The notes under the pieces were generated by a model. That model was not told the origin of the DNA. It made no database searches and saw only the letters and a list, made by a program, of their open reading frames with translations. A DNA stretch of 64,000 nt from Sporosarcina pasteurii (GTDB lineage Bacteria > Bacillota > Bacilli > Bacillales_A > Planococcaceae): NCBI RefSeq assembly GCF_041295575.1, contig NZ_CP160452.1, positions 620,001 to 684,000 on the forward strand, in the 5' to 3' direction. The stretch's first letter is position 1. The number at the start of each line of letters is the position of its first letter. Positions 34,075 to 42,604 of the stretch are shown here, piece after piece. A program made the translations under genes and the position numbers.

Positions 34075-35586
34075 ATGACGATGTCTCACTTCAGAAAATT
34101 GGTTGACATGCAAGAAGGGACAAAATTCCCTTCTTTTACGTATAAAAAAGTTATTCTCGAACCGGCTTACGACGGCGCGAAAGAGAACTTTGTCGATTAT
34201 ATGATGCAAATCAATATTGCGCACTTGATGATGTTAGAAGAGCAAGGTTTGGTGACGCAATTAGAAGCGCAAAAAATCGGAAAAGCGATTGCTGAAATCG
34301 ATAAAGAATTTTATAAAACAAGCACGTATGACGATTACTATGAGGATTTGTTTTTTAGGATAGAGAATGAATTAATTAAAAAGGCGGGGGATATTGGGGG
34401 GAATTTACATATTGCGAGAAGCCGAAATGATATGGGGATTGCAATTTATCGGATGACGATTCGGAAAAAATTACTGACGATGATGGAGCGACTTTTAACA
34501 TTCCAAAGTGCCTTACACCTTTTGGCAAATGAACATCTAGACACGATCATGATTGGGTATACACATACCCAACAAGCGCAACCGACAACATTTGCACATT
34601 ATATAAAAGGATTAATGGATAAATTGGAGCGAGATACTAAAAGGCTACGCGCTGCTTTTGAGACGGTTAATCGAAGTAGTATGGGAGCGGCTGCGTTGAC
34701 GACTTCAGGTTTTTCAATTAATCGAAACAGAATGTGTGAATTATTAGCATTTGACGATGTCATTGAAAATGCGTGGGATAGTGTGGCGGGCGCTGATTAT
34801 TTAATGGAAGTTGCAACGGCAATCCAAGTTGCCAGTTTAAATTTAGGGCGGTCCATTCAAGATTTTCTTACTTGGGGTACACAGGAATACGATGCCATTG
34901 AAATCGCAGACCCTTATGTACAAGTGAGTTCGATTATGCCGCAAAAGAGAAATCCGGTTGCACTCGAACATAGTCGTGCTTTATTGTCAGCAATTGTAGG
35001 CGATACGAATACCGTGTTGACAATGATTCATAATACGCCTTTTGGTGATGTCAATGATACAGAAGATGATTTACAACCTTATCTGTGGCGATCGATTGAT
35101 AAACTGACCGATATTTATGAATTGTTAACGGCCGTATTTACTACAATGAAGGTGAATCAAGCAGTGCTAGAAAAACGTGCAAAAGAAAGTTTTGCGAATG
35201 TAACAGAATTAGCGGATACGTTAGTTCGGGTGGAGAAACTATCTTTCCGGCAAGCCCATCATCTTGTAAGCCTATGCATTCAAAAAATATCTCCGAATCA
35301 AAAGCTTTCCAACTTCACATACGAAATCCTTCAAGAAGAATTTATGCGATTCATGAAACGTCCTCTTGAATTGAGCCAAAAGCAATTTGAACAGGCTATA
35401 TGTCCGCGAAATTTTATTCAAGTGAGGAAAATTAAGGGAGGCCCTGCCCCGGGAACGATGAAATCTTCCCTAAATGATTTTGAAGTACGATTTACGAAGA
35501 CCAGGCAGTGGATACAGCGCAAGAAAAAGAAGATTGAGAAGCAAGAAGGTTATTTAGAGAGTTATTGTGAAAATTGGGTGGAATGA
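34075..35586 (+). CDS. argininosuccinate lyase-like enzyme (aspartase/fumarase superfamily)
   Basis: A 503-residue lyase with the superfamily signature SSIMPQKRNP and the ArgH-like motifs HIARSRNDM and GYTHTQQAQPTTFAHY. It is longer than ordinary ArgH (about 460), with a lysine-rich C-terminal tail. No argG or other arginine gene is near. Some ArgH-like lyases cleave other N-substituted aspartates such as ethylenediaminedisuccinate, so the substrate is open. AAAGGAG lies 9 nt before the ATG. Single gene with a strong terminator. Confidence 0.85.
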   Translation: MTMSHFRKLVDMQEGTKFPSFTYKKVILEPAYDGAKENFVDYMMQINIAHLMMLEEQGLVTQLEAQKIGKAIAEIDKEFYKTSTYDDYYEDLFFRIENELIKKAGDIGGNLHIARSRNDMGIAIYRMTIRKKLLTMMERLLTFQSALHLLANEHLDTIMIGYTHTQQAQPTTFAHYIKGLMDKLERDTKRLRAAFETVNRSSMGAAALTTSGFSINRNRMCELLAFDDVIENAWDSVAGADYLMEVATAIQVASLNLGRSIQDFLTWGTQEYDAIEIADPYVQVSSIMPQKRNPVALEHSRALLSAIVGDTNTVLTMIHNTPFGDVNDTEDDLQPYLWRSIDKLTDIYELLTAVFTTMKVNQAVLEKRAKESFANVTELADTLVRVEKLSFRQAHHLVSLCIQKISPNQKLSNFTYEILQEEFMRFMKRPLELSQKQFEQAICPRNFIQVRKIKGGPAPGTMKSSLNDFEVRFTKTRQWIQRKKKKIEKQEGYLESYCENWVE

Positions 35587-35619
35587 ATTTAGTGAAGCAA
35601 GCCGCAAAACTAATAAAAA

Positions 35620-35657
35620 TTAACAACTGTCAGGGAGACTATCCCTGACAGTTGTTT
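35620..35657 (+). terminator. intrinsic terminator after the lyase gene
   Basis: AACAACTGTCAGGGA and TCCCTGACAGTTGTT, followed by TG and TT. Confidence 0.9.
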
Positions 35658-35686
35658 GTTAAAAGAGAGGAGTGGGTTTGGAGTAC

Positions 35687-35905
35687 TTAAAGCCGTAGTG
35701 AGGCTAGTAAGCGGGAAAGCCCTCTTAAAATAATTGCTACTGCGAATAAAACAATCACAATAACAAGCGCGACAATTCCCACTAATAGAAGTGTCGATAC
35801 TCCAGCAATTAAACCAGGGACAAAGTAAATTAATCCCAGTAGAACAATTGCGGCCAAAATTCCAGCTAAATAAAGAGAAACACTGCTGCTATATATTTTG
35901 CTCAT
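35687..35905 (-). CDS. small two-helix membrane protein
   Basis: A 72-residue protein with two long hydrophobic segments (about 9-30 and 35-58) and a basic end with two LRGLSRLLASL-like turns. I do not recognise a named family. The ATG at 35905 follows AAGGAGGTG by 6 nt. It lies between the lyase and the DUF4097 gene in opposite orientation and stands alone. Confidence 0.7.
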   Translation of the reverse strand: MSKIYSSSVSLYLAGILAAIVLLGLIYFVPGLIAGVSTLLLVGIVALVIVIVLFAVAIILRGLSRLLASLRL

Positions 35906-36091
35906 CCTATACACCTCCTTCTTTATACTGTATGTCCTTCTCCTTCAGGTAGTGTCAAGGCAATTATCACTGACAGAATCCGTGCAGCTACGGAACTCAG
36001 TCTAAAGTTGTACGGCAATTTCATTCTCGCGCCTATGATGAAAGGAGAGCATGTATCGTATACTAAAGACAAGAGAGAGGGGCGTTAGAAG

Positions 36092-36892
36092 ATGCGCAAT
36101 AAAGTAGTAGTCATTGGTATAATCGGTCTATTGGTTTTACTGTTTTTGGGAACCCGCCATGTTATAAATCAAGTAAATGGTTTTTCGTTTAATCAATCGG
36201 TAAACATTGAAGATGAAATAATAATTAATCAACCCTATGAAAAAATCGATTTATTGACAACGAATGCAAAAGTAGAGTTAATCCCAACGAAAGCTGAAGA
36301 AACAACAATTACTTATGGAGGTAAGAAAAAGTTCGGTGTTCATTTTAAAGCGAGTGTTAAAGGGGACACATTGTCCATTCAATTGAAAGAAAAGTGGTTC
36401 AATGTCTTGAGTTTTTCCATGAAAGGGTTGGTTTTAACAGTACATGTGCCTGAAAGAACCTATGAGGAGATTAAGGTTGTAACGGATAATGGGTTAATAG
36501 AAGCGAGTCATTTACAGGCGAAATTGATTGAGTTGGAGACGGATAACGGTTTCGTAAAACTGGGAAATAGTGAGGGGGACGTTGTGAAACTTCAAACTGA
36601 CAACGGGCAAATTTCCATTCGTGACGTCAGTGCGAATGTCGTTGCCCGAACAGATAATGGACGAATTACTTATGAAGCCGATACGTTGACCCATGATGTC
36701 GACATACGCACAGATAATGGTGCAATTTATGTGAAATTAGGTGAAGAACCGGCGAATGCTAGAATTAAGGCGGACACCGATAACGGCATTGTCACTATTT
36801 TCGGTGCAAAAGAAAGAACCGCTACTTTCGGGGAAGGAAAAAATTTGATGAAACTACAAACGGATAATGGAAGGATTGTAGTGGAGAAGTGA
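36092..36892 (+). CDS. DUF4097 beta-strand repeat protein, membrane-anchored
   Basis: A 266-residue protein with one N-terminal membrane segment (residues 5-21) and an outside domain. Seven TDNG motifs (first VVTDNGLIEA, last LQTDNGRIVVEK), each followed by a short strand, suggest a right-handed beta-solenoid as in DUF4097/LiaX-type envelope proteins. The role is probably envelope-stress sensing or adhesion to a partner in the cell surface; this is inference. GAGAGGGGCG precedes the ATG. No two-component or PspC gene is adjacent. Confidence 0.82.
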   Translation: MRNKVVVIGIIGLLVLLFLGTRHVINQVNGFSFNQSVNIEDEIIINQPYEKIDLLTTNAKVELIPTKAEETTITYGGKKKFGVHFKASVKGDTLSIQLKEKWFNVLSFSMKGLVLTVHVPERTYEEIKVVTDNGLIEASHLQAKLIELETDNGFVKLGNSEGDVVKLQTDNGQISIRDVSANVVARTDNGRITYEADTLTHDVDIRTDNGAIYVKLGEEPANARIKADTDNGIVTIFGAKERTATFGEGKNLMKLQTDNGRIVVEK

Positions 36893-36917
36893 TTGCCGTG
36901 TGGGTAGTCACTTTTTT
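36889..36917 (+). terminator. intrinsic terminator after the DUF4097 gene
   Basis: GTGATTGCC and GGTAGTCAC, overlapping the stop codon, followed by six T. Confidence 0.7.
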
Positions 36918-36940
36918 CTTTTGTTGGAGGGTTGCTTATG

Positions 36941-36980
36941 GTTAAAATAAAAATCCTCCCAAACATAGTTTGGAAGGAAA
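36941..36980 (-). terminator. terminator of the aldo/keto reductase gene
   Basis: On the minus strand TCCTTCCAAAC and GTTTGGGAGGA, followed by TTTTTATTTT. Confidence 0.82.
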
Positions 36981-36986
36981 TCAGCG

Positions 36987-37811
36987 CTATCTTCTATTCA
37001 TTTCGCTTGGTACCGCATTGATTCTTTCATTACGGTCCAGTGTAGCGATTTCATCCATATCGGCCGCACTTAATTCGAAATTGAATACGTCAAGGTTTTC
37101 AACCATTCGGGATGGTGTAATTGTTTTCGGTATGACGACTGTATCCTTTTGCAAGTGCCAGCGTAAAATAATTTGTGCTGGTGTTTTACCGTGTTGTTTT
37201 GCAATTTCTTGGATCGTCGCATTCTCTAAGACGTTTTTGCCATTCATAAGAGGGCTATATGCTTCTACCAGGATTCCGTGTTGTTCGCAAAAAGCCTTTA
37301 GTGCTGTTTGCTGTAAATAAGGATGGCATTCGACTTGATTAATCGCTGGAATAATTTCACATTCATCGATAATCCGTTGTAAATGTTCAATATCGAAGTT
37401 ACACACGCCAATTGCCTTTGCACGGCCTTCTTTGTAAATCTTTTCCATTGCTTTGTAGGATTCTACGTATGTGTCATACATCGGTGTTGGCCAATGAATT
37501 AAATATAAATCGACATAATCTAACCCAAGTTTCTCCAAACTTTCATCAAACGCTTTTAAAGTCGATTCATAACCTTGGTCGGCATTCCAAAGTTTCGTTG
37601 TAATGAATAAATCTTCGCGTGGAATGGAACTATTTGCAATCGCTTTACCAACGCCTACTTCATTACCGTAAATTTTAGCCGTGTCAATTAGTCTGTATCC
37701 GGCTTGGATTGCTTCGTCGACTGTACCTACAGCCTCTTCGTCTGGGACTTTCCAAACGCCGAATCCAAGTTGCGGAATCGAAATTCCGTTATTAAGTGTT
37801 TTCGTATACAT
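36987..37811 (-). CDS. aldo/keto reductase
   Basis: A 274-residue NADPH-dependent aldo/keto reductase of the 2,5-diketo-gluconate reductase/YvgN group. The AKR motifs are clear: GFGVWKV, then LIDTAKIYGNE with the catalytic Asp and Tyr, the lysine in ITTKLW and the histidine in YLIHWP. The cofactor motif VIPKTITPSRMVENL is near the C-terminus. Such enzymes detoxify methylglyoxal and other aldehydes. The ATG at 37811 has AAAGGATGGAG at a good distance; ATGs further upstream are inside or before it. Single gene. Confidence 0.9.
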   Translation of the reverse strand: MYTKTLNNGISIPQLGFGVWKVPDEEAVGTVDEAIQAGYRLIDTAKIYGNEVGVGKAIANSSIPREDLFITTKLWNADQGYESTLKAFDESLEKLGLDYVDLYLIHWPTPMYDTYVESYKAMEKIYKEGRAKAIGVCNFDIEHLQRIIDECEIIPAINQVECHPYLQQTALKAFCEQHGILVEAYSPLMNGKNVLENATIQEIAKQHGKTPAQIILRWHLQKDTVVIPKTITPSRMVENLDVFNFELSAADMDEIATLDRNERINAVPSEMNRR

Positions 37812-37969
37812 TGACTCCATCCTTTCTTTCGTCATCTCCATTTAGTCTATCATAGGGTCGAAAAAAATAGAATTTTAAGAGATATACCTATTTTTTATTT
37901 CTCGGGAAATATTTTGTGAGAATCAGTTTTTAAAGATTTCAGTTGGACACGCATTATTAATTATAAAAA

Positions 37970-38002
37970 AGTTTGCAAGTCGGTAAATCGCTTGCAAACT
38001 GC
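37970..38002 (-). terminator. terminator of the NUMOD3 gene
   Basis: GTTTGCAAG and CTTGCAAAC; on the minus strand it is followed by six T. Confidence 0.85.
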
Positions 38003-38009
38003 ACAGAAA

Positions 38010-38360
38010 TTATTTCCATATTTTGTAGTTTATAATGCTGTGAATCGTATGTCTACTAACCGAATAATCTTTTGCTAATAGGCGAATAGAAGCGCCTTTT
38101 TCATTGCTATATCGATCCCGAATTTCTTTAACGTCTTCCGCGGTTAAGTGCGAACGACTCATTGTCGATTTAGGGACAAGTCGATGCGTGCTTTTATCTT
38201 TTCTATTTTCGCCCAATAATGTATTCTTTATCTTTTCTTTCGTCTTGTCAGAATGAACTTGACCTTTTCTCGCTTTGGATATGTTTTGTTTGTGTTCTGT
38301 TGAAAGGGTCCTTCCTTTCATAGCTTGGCTAATCTTTTGGTTTTTCGTTAATTTATCCAC
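38010..38360 (-). CDS. NUMOD3-HTH protein, nuclease domain absent
   Basis: A protein of about 116 residues made of two or three NUMOD3 repeats (KISQAMKGRTLSTEHK, NISKARKGQVHSDKTK, KIKNTLLGE) and a C-terminal helix-turn-helix (SIRLLAKDYSVSRHTIHSII). NUMOD3 modules are DNA-binding parts of homing endonucleases of the GIY-YIG and HNH types, but no nuclease domain is present. The start is uncertain: a GTG at 38360 lies 13 nt after GGAGG; the frame stays open to a TTG at 38432. It could be a remnant of a homing endonuclease or a free-standing DNA-binding protein. Confidence 0.65.
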   Translation of the reverse strand: MDKLTKNQKISQAMKGRTLSTEHKQNISKARKGQVHSDKTKEKIKNTLLGENRKDKSTHRLVPKSTMSRSHLTAEDVKEIRDRYSNEKGASIRLLAKDYSVSRHTIHSIINYKIWK

Positions 38361-38688
38361 GAAAATTAGCAATCCTCCTCTATACAAAATCGAAGTGATC
38401 TGGTGTAATCGAAATTTTCTTTCCAAGGACAACTAATTTATGAGCAAAATTCTTATTTATAATCATATTTGCTGTTTTCTATTTTATATATCGGCTACAA
38501 TCCTACATTCTTAATAAGTGAGGAGATATTATTTACATATTATGCTAAAAGGAGGTGGGAATTCCACCTAGTGTTAAACGGAAACTTGAAATATAGTGGT
38601 TTTGTCATTCCGCCAGCATTCTTGAATAATTCATTCCCGTTTATACCAAGCTATATTGAGATGGATAAATCAGAAGGGACGATTGTAG

Positions 38689-39402
38689 ATGGATGTTACA
38701 AAAGCTATTTCAGAAATTGCTTTTTGGGAAATGACGTTCAGAGCTGTCGTTACTTTTATTACATTGCTTATACTCACACGAATTATGGGGAAAAAGCAGT
38801 TAAGTCAGCTCTCTTATTTTCATTATATTAACGGAATTACGATTGGATCGATTGCTGGAGAGATTAGTGTGCAGGAGAAGACACATTTTATAAACGGCTA
38901 TATCGCACTCTTCTGGTGGTTTGTTTTAACAATCTTAGTGAGTTTTATCCTATTAAAATGGAAAAAGGCTCGAAAAATTCTTGATGATGAACCGACAGTG
39001 ATTATTCGAGAAGGAAAGATATTGGAGCGTTCTTTAAAGTCATTGCGGTTGCATATGGATGATGTGATGATGTTGTTACGGGAGCAAAGTATTTTTTCGA
39101 TTCAAGATGTGGATTGGGCGATTTTAGAAAATAATGGAGAACTTAGTGTGCTAAAAAAATCCGAACAACTTGAAGCGACAAGACAAGATGTAAAAGCTGC
39201 AACAACGCAACCGAAGTATTTTCCGACAGATATTATATCCGATGGAAAGTTGCTTCATCAGAATCTGGAGGAACTAAACTTAACAGAGGAGTGGGTCATG
39301 AAGAAATTGCGAAAGAAGAACATATTGAATGTTGAAGATGTTTTTTACGCACAAATTCAAACGGATGGTTCATTATTTATTGATGAGCGAGATGATTATT
39401 AA
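38689..39402 (+). CDS. DUF421 family membrane protein (YetF-like)
   Basis: A 237-residue protein with three N-terminal membrane segments (about 14-32, 45-58, 70-88) followed by a soluble DUF421 domain (PTVIIREGKILERSLKSLRLHMDDVMMLLREQ). B. subtilis has several paralogues, including YetF and YkjA. The function is poorly known, with links to spore germination and envelope. The ATG follows AGAAGGGACG by 9 nt. The upstream gap 38361-38688 holds a palindrome AGGTGGGAATTCCACCT over an AGGAGG sequence, without a credible gene. Confidence 0.88.
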   Translation: MDVTKAISEIAFWEMTFRAVVTFITLLILTRIMGKKQLSQLSYFHYINGITIGSIAGEISVQEKTHFINGYIALFWWFVLTILVSFILLKWKKARKILDDEPTVIIREGKILERSLKSLRLHMDDVMMLLREQSIFSIQDVDWAILENNGELSVLKKSEQLEATRQDVKAATTQPKYFPTDIISDGKLLHQNLEELNLTEEWVMKKLRKKNILNVEDVFYAQIQTDGSLFIDERDDY

Positions 39403-39412
39403 ATGAGTTATT

Positions 39413-39455
39413 AAAAACTGTTCAATTCGATTAATATGTGAATTGAACAGTTTTT
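39413..39455 (+). terminator. intrinsic terminator after the DUF421 gene
   Basis: AAAAACTGTTCAATTC and GAATTGAACAGTTTTT. Confidence 0.92.
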
Positions 39456-39520
39456 AGATTTCTATCAGTGTAATATTTCTCGAAATTTCATTACTCGTTG
39501 ATGAACAGTATAATTCGGGA

Positions 39521-39765
39521 GTACGCAACGAAAAGGTAAAAGAATACAACATTCATGCCAAAGTACTCAACGTTTCATGAAAAGTATGCAACGTCGGTGA
39601 AGTAAGCAACGAATCTGTAAAAGAATACAACGCTGGTGCCAAAGAACTCAACGTTTCAAGAAAAGTATGCAACGTTTGCGAAAGTAAGCAACGAATCTGT
39701 AAAAGAATACAACGTTGGTGCTAAAGTATTCAACGTTTCAAGAAAAGTATGCAACGCCATTGCAA
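39521..39765. repeat. CAACG repeat array, left of the NERD gene
   Basis: Twelve units of about 20-21 nt, each AAGTAnGCAACG or a variant (GAATACAACG, TACTCAACG) plus a variable tail. Units recur in sets of four, giving a higher period of about 81 nt. One unit has CAACA. No coding sense on either strand. Confidence 0.85.
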
Positions 39766-39911
39766 GAAAAATAAGGCTTATCAATAAGAAGTTATTGATA
39801 TTCACGCAGTTGAAATATCGAGCAATTTTGAAAAGTAACTAATTAGTGCTTGCGTTTTATGATGAAAAGCGTTAACATTTAAACTAAATAATCAGAATAG
39901 GAGGGGTTCAA

Positions 39912-40880
39912 ATAAGCCCACCACGTCAACCACCATTTGAATTAAAAATAATCAATCGTCTATTAACTAGACTACCCACCCAGCATCAGCGTTACGATGA
40001 AATTTTAGACAGAAAGAATCGAATTGAAGCCGGTTATTCAGGAGAACTTAATGTCGATCGTGTTATGCATGAAATTATTTTTCCCCCAAACACAAAAATC
40101 TTGAAAAATATTAAGTTACAGGTAAATCCCCATTACTTGTTTGAAATTGACACACTTATCCTTTCCCCTTCTCGTATTATCCTATTAGAAGTAAAAAATT
40201 ATTATGGTACTGTTTATTTTGATGAAGAATTAGGCAAGACAATTAGAGTTTCACCGACAGGCAAGAAGGATTATTTTGATTGTGCCATTCATCAACTTAT
40301 TAGAACAGAGGCAGCACTGAGTCGATGGTTCGACAAACGGAATATTACCATTCCAATAGAAAGTATCCTTGTGATGGCAAATCAACAAACAATTATCAGT
40401 GAAATCCCAAAAACTGTACCTGTCAAATATCGAAAACAGCTGCCGCGGTATATATCAGGGTTACCAAAAATCCCAACGATTTTATCGTGCGAAGAGATTA
40501 CTAGAGTTGCCCAAAAGATAGAGGACAGTTCACAAGAAAATTACCGGTTAGCTTGCGAAAGGTTTAACTTTCAGCCTTCCGAATTGAAAAGTGGGGTATT
40601 ATGTTCAGATTGTAATGGATTAATGAATAGGAAAAGAGGACAAAAATGGCGTTGTCTCAATTGCGGGAAATATGCTACTCAAGAACTTTATAAAGCATTA
40701 GAAGATTGGTTTTTACTAATAAAGCCAACGATTTCTAATGCTGAATGTCGAGCATTTCTAAATTTAAATTCCAAATATGCAGCAAGCATTATTCTGCGTC
40801 ATTCAAAATTAAGTAGGAAAGGAAAACCGCCGAAAACTTATTATTTTTATGCTGATAAAGAACAACTATATAGGAAGTAA
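39912..40880 (+). CDS. NERD nuclease-related protein with zinc ribbon, apparent ATA start
   Basis: A 322-residue protein with the NERD nuclease-related domain, related to restriction-type endonucleases. Conserved acidic residues are E45 (GYSGE), D80 (FEIDTL) and E93/K95 (LEVKNYYG). A zinc ribbon follows (CSDC...CLNC), then a C-terminal helical region (NAECRAFLNLN). The conserved GYSGE block precedes the first ATG (40065). No ATG, GTG or TTG exists in frame between the stop at 39885 and that ATG, while GGAGGGG lies 6 nt before an ATA at 39912. I therefore place the start there; otherwise the gene is a start-codon mutant. CAACG arrays flank it. Confidence 0.75.
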   Translation: MSPPRQPPFELKIINRLLTRLPTQHQRYDEILDRKNRIEAGYSGELNVDRVMHEIIFPPNTKILKNIKLQVNPHYLFEIDTLILSPSRIILLEVKNYYGTVYFDEELGKTIRVSPTGKKDYFDCAIHQLIRTEAALSRWFDKRNITIPIESILVMANQQTIISEIPKTVPVKYRKQLPRYISGLPKIPTILSCEEITRVAQKIEDSSQENYRLACERFNFQPSELKSGVLCSDCNGLMNRKRGQKWRCLNCGKYATQELYKALEDWFLLIKPTISNAECRAFLNLNSKYAASIILRHSKLSRKGKPPKTYYFYADKEQLYRK

Positions 40881-40960
40881 CACAAGATAGCCGACCATTT
40901 TATTGGGCGGCTATTGTCATTCAAAATTATAGGAGATGACTTTATTTTACATCTAAGAGC

Positions 40961-41371
40961 AAAGTACGCAACGTTTCGATAAAAGTAAGCAACGCTGACG
41001 AAAGAACGCAACGTTTCGATAAAAGTAAGCAACGCTGACGAAAGTACTCAACGTTTCGATAAAAGGATACAACGCATCTACGAAAGTAAGCAACGTTTTG
41101 ATAAGAGTATGCAACGCTGACGAAAGTACTCAACGTATCGATAAAAGGATACAACGCATCTCCAAAAGAACGCAACGTTTTGATAAAAGTATGCCACGCT
41201 GACGAAAGTACTCAACGTATCGATAAAAGGATACAACGCATCTCCAAAAGTACGCAACGTTTCGATAAAAGTAAGCAACGCTGACGAAAGTACTCAACGT
41301 TTCGATAAAAGGATACAACGCATCTACGAAAGAACGCAACGTTTTCATAAAAGTAAGCAACGTTCAAGAAA
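40961..41371. repeat. CAACG repeat array, right of the NERD gene
   Basis: Twenty contiguous units of 19-21 nt of the form AAGTAnGCAACG + tail; tails alternate among TTTCGATAA, CTGACGA and CATCTACGA types. Four-unit sets repeat about every 81 nt. One unit reads CCACG. Same family as 39521-39765. It fills the gap to the oxidoreductase terminator. Confidence 0.88.
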
Positions 41372-41382
41372 GCAAAATAAAA

Positions 41383-41410
41383 GAAGAGAAAGTAAAAGCA
41401 CTTTCTCTTC
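41383..41410 (-). terminator. terminator of the hcn-like operon
   Basis: GAAGAGAAAGT and ACTTTCTCTTC; on the minus strand followed by TTTTATTTT. Confidence 0.88.
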
Positions 41411-41422
41411 TAGATTTCTAAC

Positions 41423-42604
41423 TTATGCATACTCCTGAAATGCTCTATGGATCTTAGCGCGCCCTGCTTTAATTTGCGGGTGGAATTGGATAGAAGCGGC
41501 TTCACGAATTGCTTTTACTTCTTCCTTCGCTTTTTCAACTTTGTCTTGTTGCTCGGCAATTGCGTAGCCGGCAACAGTTCCTTGTGCACGGGCTACTTTT
41601 GCACTTTCGATACCCGTAATATTTCCAGCAACATATAAGCCATCTAATGGCGTTTCCATTTGTTCATTGTGAACCGGAACATGTCCACCAAGTTCTTCAA
41701 TGTAACGGAATGGACAACCTACAACAGATGCTAGTTCACTTAATGGATACAATCCGCCGGCGATACAAACGAAATCGACTTTAATGATTTCTTCTGTGCC
41801 TGGGATGATTTTGCCTTCAGGGGTGACGTCAACCATAGTCACGGATTCTACTTTATCCGTTCCGTTAATTTGCGAAATCGCTTTGCGGATATGGATTGGC
41901 ATGCCCCACATTTTGACGCCGCCTTTTGGATAAAACTTAACAGCTAGTTCACGTACTTTAGCGTTCTGTGCAAATTTACTTCCGAAACGTAAAAATGCAG
42001 AAGGCGCTAAATGTGCGATGCGAACTAAGCCATCCATTACTTTCCCTGGATGTGCATGGTCTTTCGTCACCGGATTACTGACTGGTAATGCCATACTATG
42101 TAGATCGATACCTGCAATTTGAAGTTCACGTGCGATGGCTGCAGATAGAACGTTTACACCGACCACAATGCCTTTCTTTCCGACTTCTACGCGATGAACG
42201 TTTGTCATCACTTGTGCAGCCCCAATCGACATAACGCCTGGAAGTGTCCAACCAGGAATTGGAACAGCAGTTTCGGCAGCGCCTGATGCAATCAGTAATT
42301 TTTTTGTCTTTAGAAGGCCGTCGTTTGTATGGACAATATAACCTTCATCAATTTTCTCAATATGGTGACAGGAAATGCCACATTTAATATTTGTATTGAG
42401 AGCGTTTGCTTTATCGAGTAAAATTTGTGTTTCTTTAATCCCGTTCCACCATTCACCTGTTGGTTCTTGGTGAAGTTGGCCGAGTAGTCTTCCGCCAGGT
42501 TGCGTAAATTCATCAATAACGAGTACATCTAAATTCGATTCCCGACAAGCAATTGCGGCTGATAAACCAGCTGGCCCAGCGCCGATGATTACGACATCAA
42601 ACAT
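41423..42604 (-). CDS. FAD/NAD(P) oxidoreductase subunit (HcnB/OoxA-like)
   Basis: A 393-residue flavoprotein with the N-terminal FAD motif DVVIIGAGPAGLSAAIA (residues 3-19) and a second nucleotide motif GIVVGVNVLSAAIA near 150. It resembles HcnB and the opine-oxidase A subunit, which pass electrons in multi-subunit amine or imino-acid dehydrogenases. Those relatives normally carry a C-terminal BFD-type [2Fe-2S] domain; here that domain is a separate gene (42988-43260). The ATG at 42604 overlaps the end of the ferredoxin gene and has AAGGACGG before it. The long upstream frame is not used. Confidence 0.87.
   Translation of the reverse strand: MFDVVIIGAGPAGLSAAIACRESNLDVLVIDEFTQPGGRLLGQLHQEPTGEWWNGIKETQILLDKANALNTNIKCGISCHHIEKIDEGYIVHTNDGLLKTKKLLIASGAAETAVPIPGWTLPGVMSIGAAQVMTNVHRVEVGKKGIVVGVNVLSAAIARELQIAGIDLHSMALPVSNPVTKDHAHPGKVMDGLVRIAHLAPSAFLRFGSKFAQNAKVRELAVKFYPKGGVKMWGMPIHIRKAISQINGTDKVESVTMVDVTPEGKIIPGTEEIIKVDFVCIAGGLYPLSELASVVGCPFRYIEELGGHVPVHNEQMETPLDGLYVAGNITGIESAKVARAQGTVAGYAIAEQQDKVEKAKEEVKAIREAASIQFHPQIKAGRAKIHRAFQEYA

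Noticed and set aside
34075..35586. Annotation as arginine-biosynthetic argH
   Set aside because: No argG or other arginine genes adjoin it and the protein is longer than ArgH; family level only is supported.
38572..38831. A GTG-started frame before and overlapping the DUF421 gene
   Set aside because: The product looks random and overlaps DUF421 in another frame; the AGGAGG is 13 nt away and inside a palindrome.
39862..39882. A cre site before the NERD gene
   Set aside because: TGAAAAGCGTTAACA has an extra base in the left half and does not fit the consensus spacing.
40847..41360. Several overlapping minus-strand frames coding FIETLRTF-type repeats
   Set aside because: They arise from the open phase of the repeat unit, have no ribosome sites and overlap one another.
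39521..41371. CAACG arrays as a CRISPR array
   Set aside because: Units are ~20 nt, contiguous and degenerate, with no unique spacers of constant length and no cas genes.
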